64,000 nucleotides of DNA from Leptidea sinapis (Eukaryota; Arthropoda; Insecta; Lepidoptera; Pieridae). The translations under genes and the position numbers were made by a program. Numbering within the stretch: the first letter of the stretch is position 1; each line of letters starts with the position of its first letter. The notes beneath the pieces were generated by a model that saw only the letters and a program-made list of their open reading frames with translations, did no database searches and had not been told where the DNA came from. The stretch covers positions 1,364,001 through 1,428,000 of the forward strand of contig NC_066301.1 of assembly GCF_905404315.1 (NCBI RefSeq), written 5' to 3'. Shown here piece by piece: positions 53,926-64,000 of the stretch.

Positions 53926-56902
53926 ATGGCTGATACAATTGAAGCTTTACAGGAAATAGACAAAATTAAAATCGCGCGTACTTTTGAATGTGATAGTTCA
54001 AATTTAAATAAAATTTTAAACGTTAATAAAAATGATTTGACTATTATATCACAGAATATCCGTAGTATATATTGCAACTTTGACGACTTTCTACTAACTT
54101 TGGCAGATTTTAAAGTTCAAACTGACGTTATCATTTTGACAGAATGCAGGCTTAAAAGTAATAAACCAATACCGCAAATATCTAATTACTGTGCATATCA
54201 TACCACATGGCAGAATAACCAAAACGATGGAGTAGCGATATATGTTAAAGAAGAACTCAGACATAAAGTCAAGGAAGTCATGCTATCTCAAGCATCATGT
54301 ATGCAAGTAGACATATTGAATAATACAATCTTATGTATATATCGCTCCCCATCGTACACTAACACTGATACCTTTATAGAATCACTAAGTACCCATCTTG
54401 GTACATTAACAACTCATAAAAACATTGAACTAGCTGGCGATATAAATATTAATATTATTTATAAAGACACAGAATCTTCCCAACAGCATAGGAATAGATT
54501 GAACTACCTTAATATGCTGGCAACGCATGGGCTTCTCCCAGGACACACAATACCCACCAGAGATAAAACATGCTTAGATCATTTTATGTTAAAAATTAAT
54601 AAAAAGAATGTTTCGGCAGATATAGCGATTCTCCATACTTCTATTACTGACCACTTTACGACCTTCTTACGTTTATCTAAACTTAAATTAAAATATAATG
54701 CTCATAAAATCAAAACAATCATAGATTATGATAAGGCCCTTAAATATCTAATAGATCAAAATTTACCTCAATTACTATTCTGTCATGATCCAAACCTACT
54801 GACTGATAAACTGATTAATATGTTAACAGAATCAATTTTAACTAACACCACCAATACAAGAATCCCAAACAATAAACGTACTTTAAAACCATGGATAACT
54901 TCGGGTATATTACGCTGCATAAAAAATAGAAACAAATTACAAAAAAAATGTCGTCAGGAACCGCACAACGTAATACTTAAAATAACTTATACTAGATACC
55001 GAAATTATTGTAATAATTTAATAAAAAAACTTAAAAGGAAATACGAAAGGGATCTTTTAGCTAACTCCATAAGCAATAATAAACTATTGTGGAAAAATAT
55101 TAAATTAATTACACATTCTAATAAAACTAATAATTCAAACTCAGAATTAATCAACATAAAAAATTGCATCAGAGTCGGTGAATTTCATAAACGATTATTT
55201 TGTTAACATTGGTACACAACTGGCTCAACAAATTCCACCTTCTGTGCAATCCTTAAGGAATGACAATAATCAATCAATACCACATTCTATGATCTTACTG
55301 GAGGCAGACGTAGAGGAGATAAACAGAATTATAATTGGTCTTAAGTCATCTAGTGCAGCGGGTTGGGATAACATACCTACGAGCTATTTGAAACACATAC
55401 GTCATGAAGTTGTACATGTTATCACTCATCTAGCTAACTTATGTTTTGAAAAAGGTGTTTTTCCTGACCTCCTCAAGCGATCTATAATTACACCGATTCA
55501 TAAAGGGGGGGATAAGGATGATATTAATAACTATAGACCTATATCTGTTTTACCGTGTATCTCAAAGATAATAGAAAAGCTACTGAATAATAGGTTGGTA
55601 CAATTTTTAAATAAATTTAATATATCATCTCCATTCCAGTTTGGGTTTAGACGAGGTAAATCGACAGAGGATGCAGTAGCTTCTTTATCAACTTTAGTGA
55701 CAGATCAATTAGACAAAGGTAACAAATGTATTTCTGTATTCTTAGACCTTAAAAAAGCCTTTGATACCGTCTCAATACCAAACCTTATAGACAAACTAGA
55801 GAAGATCGGAATAAGAGGAACACAGCTTAAATTATTTAGAAGTTATCTCACTCACAGAACACAAAGAGTAAGGGTTGGTGAGAATGTAAGCGATGATGCG
55901 ATAATATCCTTTGGGGTTCCTCAGGGCAGTGTTCTAGGTCCTACCCTTTTTTTAATCTATATAAATGACCTCTGCAACATGAATATAGAAGGTGCTCGTA
56001 TACTATCTTACGCTGATGATACTGCTATTGTCTTTAGCGGAAGTTCTTGGAATGAGGTTCGAGAAAAAGCTGAATCAGGAATAATACATGTAGCTAATTG
56101 GTTACAAATGAATTTATTAACACTGAATACAGTTAAGACTAATTATATCTGTTTCAGCATATCTAATCCCTCTCAGCCAAAGAACTTTGATATTAGAGTT
56201 CATAAGTGTGATAACATAATATATGGTAAAACTTGTGAATGCCCCACTATAAGGAAAGTTGCCAGCACCAAATATTTAGGAATCGTGATTGATCAGCGAT
56301 TATCTTGGTACCCACATCTTGAGCAACTTACTAAGAGAATTCGGAAACTTACCTGGATTTTCAGAAGTTTAAGACACGTTGTTCCTGAAAATTCTTCAAA
56401 TTCTGCAAACACGCCTAAGCATCTTCTGAATAAAATATATGTAGCGTTAGTCCAGTCTATCCTCATATATTGTATACCTATCTGGGGAGGCGCAGCAAAA
56501 TCCAAATTTTTAGAACTTGAAAGGGCGCAACGGGCTTTAATTAAAATTATGTATTTTAAAAAACGGCGTCATCCCACGCATAGCATCTATTCTGACAGTA
56601 ACTTATTAACAGTTAGAAAGTTGTATATAGTACATACGGTACTAAAAATACATAAAACTATTCCTTATAATAGTACATTACTAAATAAGAGAATTAAACA
56701 CACTGTTGCTCATGTACCTCACACCAAAACATCGTTTGCAAGTATACAGTTTGAAAAACGTGCGGCCTTACTGTATAATAAAATAAATAAACTAAACAAT
56801 ATATATGAAAAATCATACTATGAATGCAAGAAAATAATAATTGAGTGGATAAGGTCATTTAATTATGAAGACACAGAAAACCTACTTATAGTTACGTACT
56901 AA
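53926..56902 (+). pseudogene. LINE ORF2: AP endonuclease plus reverse transcriptase, one frameshift
   Basis: ATG 53926. Endonuclease part (to ~54670): LTIISQNIRSIY, VIILTECRL (catalytic Glu), AGDININ, LDHFML, SITDHFTTF (final Asp-His). Then a basic linker (KPWITSGILRCIKNRNKLQK). The frame ends at TAA 55204; the RT part runs in the +1 frame from about 55163 to TAA 56900. The shift lies in the A run at 55158-55163, where one extra A fits best. RT motifs: SSSAAGWDNIPTSYLKHI, SIITPIHKGGDKDDINNYRP, FQFGFRRGKSTEDAV, motif A SVFLDLKKAFDTVSI, motif B GVPQGSVLGPTLFLIYINDL, motif C SYADDTAIVF, then TKYLGIVIDQRLSWYPHLEQ and ILIYCIPIWGG. All catalytic residues are present. The single lesion makes this a young, nearly intact copy. 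A programmed shift is possible but less likely. Confidence 0.88.
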
Positions 56903-56929
56903 ATCTTTAAGTTTTCTTTCAAAGTAACA

Positions 56930-57003
56930 CACACACCCACACACACACACACTCACCAATACATACAATCACATACATACATACACACACCCACACACAC
57001 ACA
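56930..57003 (+). repeat. CA-rich microsatellite in LINE 3'UTR
   Basis: (CA)n interrupted by CC and by ACATACAT-type units; not a perfect tract. Confidence 0.8.
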
Positions 57004-57261
57004 GCACATTAAGTTTACATTACAAATAAATAAATTTTTAGTATATTATTGTTAGTAGATTTTTTTTCCCTTAGTTAATTAATTATGTATATGTTAAGGT
57101 CAACTTATCTATTATTACACCTCATTATTATGTTTTTGCTATGGAAGAGCGGGGCCTCCTACTACAGGCAACTCTTTGCTTAAAAGGAGACCCCAACACT
57201 GATTGTATTTTGTATTTTGTTGTAATAATAAATAAATATTTGATTTGATTTGATTTGAGTT

Positions 57262-57450
57262 TTCTGAGCACACTCACCGAGGGGACCAGCAGCACCATGT
57301 CATCCGTAGCTGATGATATTGACGGATAAGTTACCAACGTGACAACCGACATGCATGCTGATGAGCCCCTCGATCAGTTCATTTATGTACAGGCTGCAGA
57401 GATTAGGTGAGGGGCATCTCCCCTGCTTTACTCCACACTCCATTCTGTAA
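57262..57450 (-). pseudogene. Older LINE RT fragment abutting the CR1-like LINE
   Basis: Minus strand: MECGVKQGRCPSPNLCSLYI, then NELIEGLISMHVGCHVGNLS, then after a one-base loss at the active site (SYG/ATDD in place of SYADD) MVLLVPSVSVLRKL. These are RT motifs B and C of a different LINE group. The 3' tail of the large LINE begins at the end of this fragment. The catalytic box is broken. Confidence 0.65.
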
Positions 57451-57539
57451 GGCTCAATTAATTAATAACAAGCTAATAATATTGTATATACTATTAGCTT
57501 GTTGCTTCGCTTAGTTCAGAAATAAAATTAATATTTTTT
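57451..57539. other. No gene seen
   Basis: Contains an inverted AATAACAAGCTAATA / TATTAGCTTGTT pair (about 57466-57503). Confidence 0.45.
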
Positions 57540-57745
57540 ACAACTTTGCAAATTCATAATTGCAATCAGTTGTAGACGACATTCAAACTGTATGAACTCA
57601 AGTAAAATGTTTCATTCGTGCAATAATTAGTAACTTCATTTATACTTTTTAACAACTCCGCCAAATGAACCACTTTGAGGTATCGTAGCGAGTTTTTAAT
57701 TTGTTTTTAAATGCTTCATTGGTTCCATAATAACGAGTTAATAAA
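57540..57745 (+). repeat. Dispersed repeat N, copy 2
   Basis: See 49188. Confidence 0.6.
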
Positions 57746-57864
57746 TTTTAATTTCTCATACCATTAAACGAATAAAAGTTGTTATTATATTTTTTCGGGA
57801 ATGCCTCTAATGATTTTCAAAATGATGCGAGTTTAGTTGAGTTAATAAATTTGTCTTCAAACTT

Positions 57865-57945
57865 TTCCACACGTGTTTCGCCTCTACACGAGACATCCTC
57901 AGGAGATGTTGAGCCGCTCGAGACTCAGATTTTGGCGAACGACAA
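57865..57945 (+). repeat. Dispersed repeat E, copy 2
   Basis: CACGTGTTTCGCCTCTACAC then GAGACATCCTCAGGAGATGT. Inverted relative to 33940-34010. Confidence 0.5.
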
Positions 57946-58187
57946 ATATTGGCGGAATTGACACTCAAGAAAACTCACCAGATTTGGATAATTATGGATT
58001 TCCGCAAAGTAACACCTACTTAACTAATTTTTTCAATGATTTTGATGATGATTATTCCAAAAAAATCATCTAGCTAGTTCTTCCAGGCACATCTCTCTTC
58101 GCTGAAGCTTAATCTTCCTTGGTGTATTCCCGCAAAATTATTTATGTAACATCAAACCCATTATAATCCCTAGCATTCATCTACCAG
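57946..58187. other. No gene seen
   Basis: AT-rich; nothing recognised. Confidence 0.3.
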
Positions 58188-58330
58188 TGGGTTACTCCTT
58201 TACAGTGGCTCTTTTTCCCTCGTCAACCAGTAGTGTCGTCGTCAAGCAATAGTGCTCCGAATAGTTTGTTTTTCAAGAAAACTGAGCGGATCTCACTCGC
58301 ATCGTCACTTTTTCTCATTAAAATTTAATC
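58188..58330 (+). repeat. Worn family A remnant, copy 7
   Basis: TTTTTCAAGAAAACTGAGCG and CATCGTCACTTTTTCTCATT correspond to the hairpin and tail of family A. The 5' part is not clear. Confidence 0.35.
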
Positions 58331-59394
58331 ATTTAACGTATCGTATTGTATACAAACCCTGCATAAGTAAAACTAATCCAATGTTTGAGAAATAAGAGGG
58401 AAATTGTGGTAGTTACTTGCATATTTTTGTGTTTATCCAGGGAGCAAGGTATTTGTACCAATACACACATGTACTAGTATTCCTTCTACCTCCCCAACGT
58501 CGACAATATAATATTAGATTCGCACCTTAGAGGATTTAAATAGATTTTAATCCAAAACTCTTCCAATATACGCTTATCGTTGATAACTTTGGAAACTTTC
58601 TCGAGCGAGAATTTATTAATTTAAGGTGCTGGTTAAAGTGAACATGCCTCAAATTAATATTTTCTAGAGAAACATTATCCACTTAAATCTAAGTAATTAT
58701 ATGAATGTTTTTCATTTAATTATGAGTTTTTGTCTCTATCTCATTGTTTGATGTACTCCTACAACTAAAATCTCTTCTGACCAGGAAGTAGGATCGTCTT
58801 AGAAGAAACTCCGAATAATCCAGGAATACATAAATCTATTTAATTAATTAACAATGAGGTACAAATATAAAGATGTTAATAATTATATAAATAAATTATG
58901 TGGGTGTACGCTGAAGTCTGCTAGTTGTCAGTGCGGGGATTGTGTAGGCATGTCGGCATGCCGCAATAACCGGTCATGTAGATCGGTGTTCTATGTGAGA
59001 CACACGTATGCAAATATGCTAAAGGAAGCTATTTGTATAAAATGTATGCGTGTCCACATTATGTTCCCAATTAGCATTTATAATTTTATTTGTCCATCAA
59101 TTATAATTTTATTTTATATTGTGTAGTGGTCTGTAACTCATTTAGTTCGGTTCACTTATAATAAATTTGATTGTGTAATATACATAATATTGAATGTTTT
59201 TAAAGACTACATCTACGACTTCCGCCGTTAAATAGATCTTCTAGACCCTAATAATGAACTTATTTTTAGAATTTTCCTAAGTAGAACGAAATGAGAAATT
59301 TTAGAATACCTAAAAGTCAATAATTATTACGACAGTATTATTATATAGTTGCAATACACTCTCACCTCCTCACGTCGCGCGTTCGAAACAAGCA
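58331..59394. other. No recognised gene; small Cys-rich frame
   Basis: A 90-codon frame at 58854-59126 has a cysteine-rich core (LCGCTLKSASCQCGDCVGMS, ACRNNRSC) and a hydrophobic end. No signal peptide at the start, no family recognised. Possibly chance. Confidence 0.2.
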
Positions 59395-59560
59395 CATCTG
59401 ACCTATAACAGCTATTGCAGGACCTTCAATGCCAAGATTGGCTACGTCAGCCACGTTCGGGCACACCAACGACGCCCACCCTAGTCCTTTGCAGTTGCCG
59501 TGACCGTGTCGGTCAGGAAGACATCATCATCATGTATGTAGTTACAAACCTACCTTGGCT
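59395..59560 (+). pseudogene. LINE ORF2 C-terminal scrap with zinc-finger-like box
   Basis: LTYNSYCRTFNAKIGYVSHV, RAHQRR in one frame resembles the C..C.R.F.AKIGL.SH.RAH finger at the end of an insect LINE ORF2. It is followed by a CATCATCATCAT tract, the typical tail. The first cysteine pair is damaged. Confidence 0.5.
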
Positions 59561-59764
59561 GACACCGACCCCAAAAATAATAATAATTGTAACTACATTA
59601 TAATATTGAATAACTCGTCAAACTTCCTTTGAAGTATATCCTTAGCAATAAATAAGAATCATAAAAATCGATTGTTGTGATATTGAGATATTCGTCCAGT
59701 TGTCTTACATACACTACTTAGTGCACATTTAAGACTTACATGGCTTTAGTATGGATGCCGTTAT
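59561..59764. other. No gene seen
   Basis: AT-rich gap. Confidence 0.3.
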
Positions 59765-59935
59765 CATAACTGGAAATGGGACCTGGACACGGGATGTACC
59801 AGCTTTCACATAAAAAAAAGAATCATCCAAATCAGTTCACTCAGTCGAAAGTTCTGATGTAAAAAACATAAAAAATATACCGTCGATTCGAGAATTTCCT
59901 CCTTTTTTGAAGTCGGTTAAAAATTTGAAAAGTGG
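59765..59935 (+). repeat. Dispersed repeat family D, copy 2
   Basis: ACCAGCTTTCACATAAAAAA, CAGTTCACTCAGTCGAAAGT, then AATACCGTCGA-like and TTTTGAAGTCGGTTAAAAAT. Matches 9210-9300 in reverse. Confidence 0.5.
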
Positions 59936-60782
59936 GGAAATTATAAATTGTGTAACTTTTGCGCAAATACCTTAAGTAATAAAAACGCGTTTTAATCCTT
60001 AAGGAAGTATTTTATTTTATGTTTAAAGTAAAAGCTTCTAATTTAGAATAGTTTCGAGCAATTTATTTAAAATTATGAAAATAAACTACTTTTTATGTTT
60101 AAGTTGCAGCTAAAAAGAACTGTGGAATGCGTACTTTCACATTTAATAAAAGTATAAGCTCTAATTTTGTTTAATACGAGTACTGGCAGCGCAACTTCAG
60201 ATATTAACTGAAGCTTGTGTATCACAATAATTATCCGCAGGGACGTTAAGTGATAGAGCACACTATCCGAAGCGGTAATAAACCCTCATTATAGCTAATA
60301 CGATGTCACTTCTCCTTTTCTATTAGCACTCGCAAAGTAAGTGAAGATAACGACGCACGCCGGGTGTTAATTAAGTCTTATATCCACCAGAAAATGAGTT
60401 GGATACTTCAAATACGGAATACTTTTGTAAAAGCCAGAAGGTTATTGGGAATGGGACTTTTGGTGCTTTTGAGTTGGTTATGAATGATTTAGAGATAATG
60501 ATTACTTACCACCTCGTAATGGCGTATAATTACATATTATATGATTCAATAAAGGTAGTTTTTCAAAATCAAAGGGCAGAATAGCTTGCAGAACCTAAAG
60601 TTAAGTAATCTCCTCGGATATAATTTGAAATAAAAGATAATATAACCAATCATTCTATACGCTATTCTTAACGTATACAGAAAACAAGAAAATCAACCTG
60701 TAAAATTTGTAAATATTTTCATAATCACCAGAATTTAATAAAATATGTTTTTTCATTGCCTTGCAAATAAACAATTTGTATT
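59936..60782. other. No gene seen
   Basis: AT-rich; frames at 60073 and 60399 show no motif. Confidence 0.3.
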
Positions 60783-60915
60783 TAGGAAAGTAATTATTTG
60801 GGCCCACTCTTTTTTGACAATAAAAAGTAAATTGAATAATAAATTGAGTGAGGCGTCCGAAACACGGCAGCTAACAATGGAATTATTAATTGTTGTGACA
60901 TCATTTACGAAGGTC
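60783..60915 (+). repeat. Dispersed repeat C, copy 3
   Basis: See 41361. GAGGCGTCCGAAACACGGCA, AATTATTAATTGTTGTGACA. Confidence 0.6.
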
Positions 60916-61414
60916 CAGTCGGTTCTGTTTTGTTGGTTGTGACTACAATTCTCGAATACGCAATTGATTGTCTTTTGTCTCTGAAAATTCTAAGTATTTG
61001 CCTCACTCTGAATAATATGCATTCAAATAAAATTATGGTTTCTGGTTAAATGTGATATTATTTACTATGATAACAAGATCTCAGAATTTACAAGCGAAAC
61101 TTTCATTATGTGCATTTTATCCAATTGTTATTTTAATATTATATCATCTATTCATTTTTTTGATGGCTTCTTAGTTGAAAAATTTTGAGAATACTTTATC
61201 AGGCTATTAGATGTGTGTTTCCATTTAAATATTAAAAATTATACATCTTTTGTGAAAACTATTTTTCGAGGAAAACTGTTGGTTTTTAAACCATTAATTT
61301 AAATATATACATATATAATATAACTAAGTATCGACTTACCAAAGATTATCATGTATGTATACATATATAATATTATATGTTATATAATATTCTTTATTTT
61401 AAAATAGCTTTATC
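60916..61414. other. No gene seen
   Basis: AT-rich with ATATAATAT-type palindromes near 61310-61390. Confidence 0.3.
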
Positions 61415-61689
61415 AGTGGGAGGCTACTTTGCACCGTATGTCGGCTAGATAATAGGTACCAGCGGAGCCTATGTCTGCCGTGATGCAGTAATGTGTGAGC
61501 ATTACTGTGTTTCGATCTGAAGGGCGCCGTAGCTAGTGAAATTACTAGGCAAATGAGACTTGACAACGTATCTCAAGGTGACGAGCGCATTTGTAGTGCC
61601 GCTCTGAATGTTTTGGTTTTTCAATAATCCTGAGCGGCACTACATTGTTATCGGCAGGGCGTATCAATTACCATGAGCTCAACTGAAAC
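61415..61689 (+). repeat. Family A repeat, copy 6
   Basis: GGGAGGCTACTTTGCACC start, GCCTATGTCTGCCGTGATG, hairpin GTGCCGCTCTGA / TCCTGAGCGGCAC, ending before the usual tail. Confidence 0.75.
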
Positions 61690-61954
61690 CGAAAAAAAGC
61701 TCTAAATTCAGATTAGTATTAATAAAGACTTGGTATCCTAAACATTTTTTAAATGCTCATGGAACAGTTCTTTTGTAGAGCATTATATAAAATATCACTA
61801 AACATTGTACTAGTGCACAAAGATATTGCACATCTCAAGTGTTTTTTCTTCCTAATAGCTTCTTATATTAAAATCAATATTAATGGCTAGGTAAGGTGGT
61901 GCAGCCTTATATTGACTTTACCCAGTAATCTCACTGTCATACACATCATCATAA
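61690..61954. other. No gene seen
   Basis: AT-rich gap. Confidence 0.3.
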
Positions 61955-62179
61955 ATAGACAAATAAATATTGACACAATTTTACACTAATAATCTTGCCC
62001 CAAACTAGGCCCAGCCTGTACTATGGGTATAAACATACATAAATACATATAAACATCAATTACTCGGAAAAAACATCTATATCATCATAATTTAAAATGT
62101 TTGCACCTACCGGGATTCGAACCCGGGTCCTCTAGCTCAGTAGGCAGGGTCAGTAACCACTGGGCTATATGGGTCGGCA
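61955..62179 (-). mobile_element. tRNA-derived SINE (family H), most complete copy
   Basis: On the minus strand, head 62179-62104 reads TAGCCCAGTGGTTACTGAC (A-box) ... GGGTTCGAATCCC (B-box), with T-arm stem CCCGG/CCGGG-type pairing. A body with ACAGGCTGGGCCTAGTTTGG, GGCAAGATTATTAGTG and a GTGTCAATATTTATT end follows. The acceptor stem does not close, so it is not a tRNA gene. Pol III promoter boxes are intact. Other copies: 22516, 28581, 63022. Confidence 0.75.
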
Positions 62180-62417
62180 ATGTTTTAAGATTATCAATAT
62201 AAACATCATATTTTATTTAATTGATTTTTTTAAAGTTAAGACTGGGATTCGCTTATATTTGAACTGAATTCTAGATTACCAATCGATAAAGTGGTATTGT
62301 TCCTCAGCAAATAATCTTCAAGTGGAAATGGCTATCAAATATCTTATGTTAAATTTATTACTGCAAATCATGTTGTTAAGCATTCCGTTTCAAGTAATTA
62401 GATATTAATTAGTCGAA
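62180..62417. other. No gene seen
   Basis: AT-rich gap. Confidence 0.3.
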
Positions 62418-62535
62418 TTTGATGGTCACTCCCTCAATAATTTGAAGCTGGGAAGCACCCATTTAATAACATTATTACAGCTGCCATATACATTACTACG
62501 TTACACAACTCAACGGGGACTAAAGAAAAACAGAC
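62418..62535 (+). repeat. Dispersed repeat L, copy 2
   Basis: See 48395. Confidence 0.55.
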
Positions 62536-63021
62536 TTTATTTTTTTATGGTTGTGAAATATGAATGTATTTAACTTTGAAATAATTTCGGATAAAATTAT
62601 ATAAAAAAGTGTAAAATGAAACAATATACACCTTATAGCAATATATAGGATGTGTGTTAACAAAACAGAACGTTATTTAATACATTTACATTTAAATAAA
62701 TAATCACCACATACACAATATTATATACAACTATATAATTGTTGGTAATGGAGTTGAAATTACAGGTTGAGTGGGCACATACCTAGCGATGAAGGTTCTT
62801 GATTCATAATAATTAATTTGGTATTTGGTTAGCAAGGGTAAAGGACTCCTTCATGAGTCTTGGTATTTAATTTTACTATAAAATAACAGACACTATACTT
62901 GGACTCAATGATCACAAATATTAGAAATACAAAGAAATACTTCTATGATAAAGAAGCCTATACTAAATATACTAAAATAAAGTTAAACATCCGTGATTCA
63001 GTATGGAACATCCATATTCAT
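62536..63021. other. No gene seen
   Basis: AT-rich; nothing recognised. Confidence 0.3.
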
Positions 63022-63080
63022 TTTATAAATGTTTGCACCATCCGGGGTTCAGATAACCACTGGGTAATATGGGTCGGCAC
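63022..63080 (-). mobile_element. SINE head (family H) with internal deletion
   Basis: TTTGCACCATCCGGGGTTC then directly AGATAACCACTGGG and TATGGGTCGGCA. The anticodon-arm region present at 62127-62152 is missing. Confidence 0.6.
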
Positions 63081-63195
63081 ACCATTACGCATGCATTATT
63101 CTCTTTATAAATACATTAATTTATGGAACGCATTAAATTTCTCCTCGCCCGCATGCTTATTATTATTTTTTTATTTATGGAGTTGGTTATAATCA

Positions 63196-63305
63196 AATTA
63201 AATGAAATCAAAATCACTTTATTCAAGTAGGTCACGGAAATGACACTTATGAATGTCAAAAAAATATTTTTCTTATTGAATCTACCGCTACTTCATATAA
63301 GACTT
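63196..63305 (-). mobile_element. Family G LINE tail, copy 3
   Basis: AAATCAAAATCACTTTATTC, AGGTCACGGAAATGACACTT and ATGAATGTCAAAAAAATATT match 9985-10060. Confidence 0.65.
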
Positions 63306-64000
63306 AAAAGTTACCTTTATTTCAGCAACTTCATATTATATACTTTTAGCTAATTCCCAACTGTCCAACCGAAAGATAAAGTTTTCCAATTCCCAATACG
63401 TTCTCTATCGAAAAACGCAACTATACAATTGCTTGTTAACTGAATTATGTTTCAACGCAACCCAAAAACTATATTTTTTTGTCGTTATAAATTTTATACA
63501 TATGGTTATAAATTTTGGAAAAAATCAGTTGCATATAACAAACTTTTTTTTTAACTATAACATTAGTATATATCTAATATTAAAATAGTTTAGTAAATGA
63601 CAATACTTGTTGTTAAAATAATTCTGTGTGAATTAACCCACGTGTTACTAGATCCCTTTATACGGAACACCTCACGAAAAAAATTCTTACGTGGATTGAA
63701 GGTAGTTTAGGATTTATTTTTGGTTACTGATTAGCTGATTAGGTGTCTAGCATTGCATTGAATGTGATTTCAGTGTATTCAAAAAGTGCTTACTGTGTGT
63801 GTTATTGAAAGGTTTTATGAAAAAGAATTACGATGAGTCGTAAAGGGTAGTTTTAATATTATTATTGATTTTTTTAAATTAAATTCCAATAAATTGTGAC
63901 TTTAGTATATTCAACAATAATTTAAAATAAGCTTTGGTGTCAAAATCTTTATTTATGATATGTTTTTTATCAATTTAAAATAGTGTTCTTTTAATGAAAC
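63306..64000. other. Mostly empty; short repeat 63345-63410
   Basis: 63345-63410 matches 39990-40055 (AGATAAAGTTTTCCAATTCC). The remainder is AT-rich with nothing recognised. Confidence 0.35.

Larger units (their letters stand above)
52240..57259 (+). mobile_element. Nearly complete CR1-like LINE with two ORFs
   Basis: About 5 kb: GC-richer 5' leader (about 52240-52715; the exact start is uncertain), ORF1 (52716-53603), a 322-bp spacer, ORF2 (53926-56902), CA-rich 3'UTR (56930-57003) and AATAAATAAA followed by a TTTGA/TTGAT tandem tail (57239-57259). The microsatellite-type tail instead of poly(A) fits CR1-like LINEs. Most complete element in the window. Confidence 0.85.

Noticed and set aside
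58854..59126. Secreted cysteine-rich peptide
   Set aside because: No signal peptide at the N-terminus, hydrophobic end at the C-terminus, no family recognised; left as an unassigned frame.
62104..62179. Possible tRNA gene on the minus strand
   Set aside because: A- and B-boxes are good but the acceptor stem does not pair and copies with the same body occur elsewhere; it is a SINE head.

Overview
The window reads as AT-rich, intron- and repeat-dominated eukaryotic DNA, most likely from an insect and probably a lepidopteran. That assignment is inference. It rests on the base composition, short TTAGG-type pentamer runs, a Tc1 element, Jockey/CR1-type LINEs, tRNA-headed SINEs, Helitron-like ends of the TC...CTAG kind, and several repeat families I associate with butterfly and moth genomes. 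I found no exon of a host gene that I could identify. Every protein-coding signal I can name belongs to a mobile element.

Layout, left to right. 0-6 kb: fragments of an AP-endonuclease domain ending in its own stop (Helentron-like), LINE 3' ends and RT scraps. 6-13 kb: first copy of a ~300-bp hairpin-containing repeat (family A), a LINE 3'UTR (family G), an acidic ORF that may be a piggyBac-type N-terminus, and the first of three Helitron-like elements. 13-20.3 kb: two minus-strand LINEs, one with its catalytic core deleted (13.07-14.79 kb) and one with a long open RT (18.6-20.3 kb). 23-26.5 kb: an inverted pair of family A copies, one split by a MITE, followed by a poly(A)-tailed LINE with a 731-codon RT ORF. 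26.8-31.1 kb: LINE 3' ends, an LTR-element leader with a tRNA-Arg primer-binding site, and a complete but disabled Tc1 element with TA target duplication. 33.9-36.2 kb: remnant of a protein with an RPD...WD nuclease-like signature. 36-52 kb: mostly short dispersed repeats, a retroposon with an 11-bp target duplication, a divergent pair of tRNA-like repeats, and two more Helitron-like elements. 52.2-57.26 kb: the best-preserved element, a nearly complete two-ORF LINE with an 88-bp tandem repeat in its 5' leader, an ORF1 resembling the baculovirus FP25K-type C-terminal domain, and an endonuclease-RT ORF2 broken by one frameshift. 57.3-64 kb: more RT, SINE and repeat fragments.

The genes do not form a pathway. 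The LINEs supply endonuclease and RT that SINEs and retroposed tails would have used. The Tc1 and MITE/Helitron-like elements are non-autonomous or inactivated. Nesting (MITE in family A; full LINE beside an older RT fragment; LINE 3' ends near one another) shows several waves of insertion. A gene-free, heavily nested 64 kb stretch would fit heterochromatin or a degenerate sex chromosome, but the sequence alone cannot show that.
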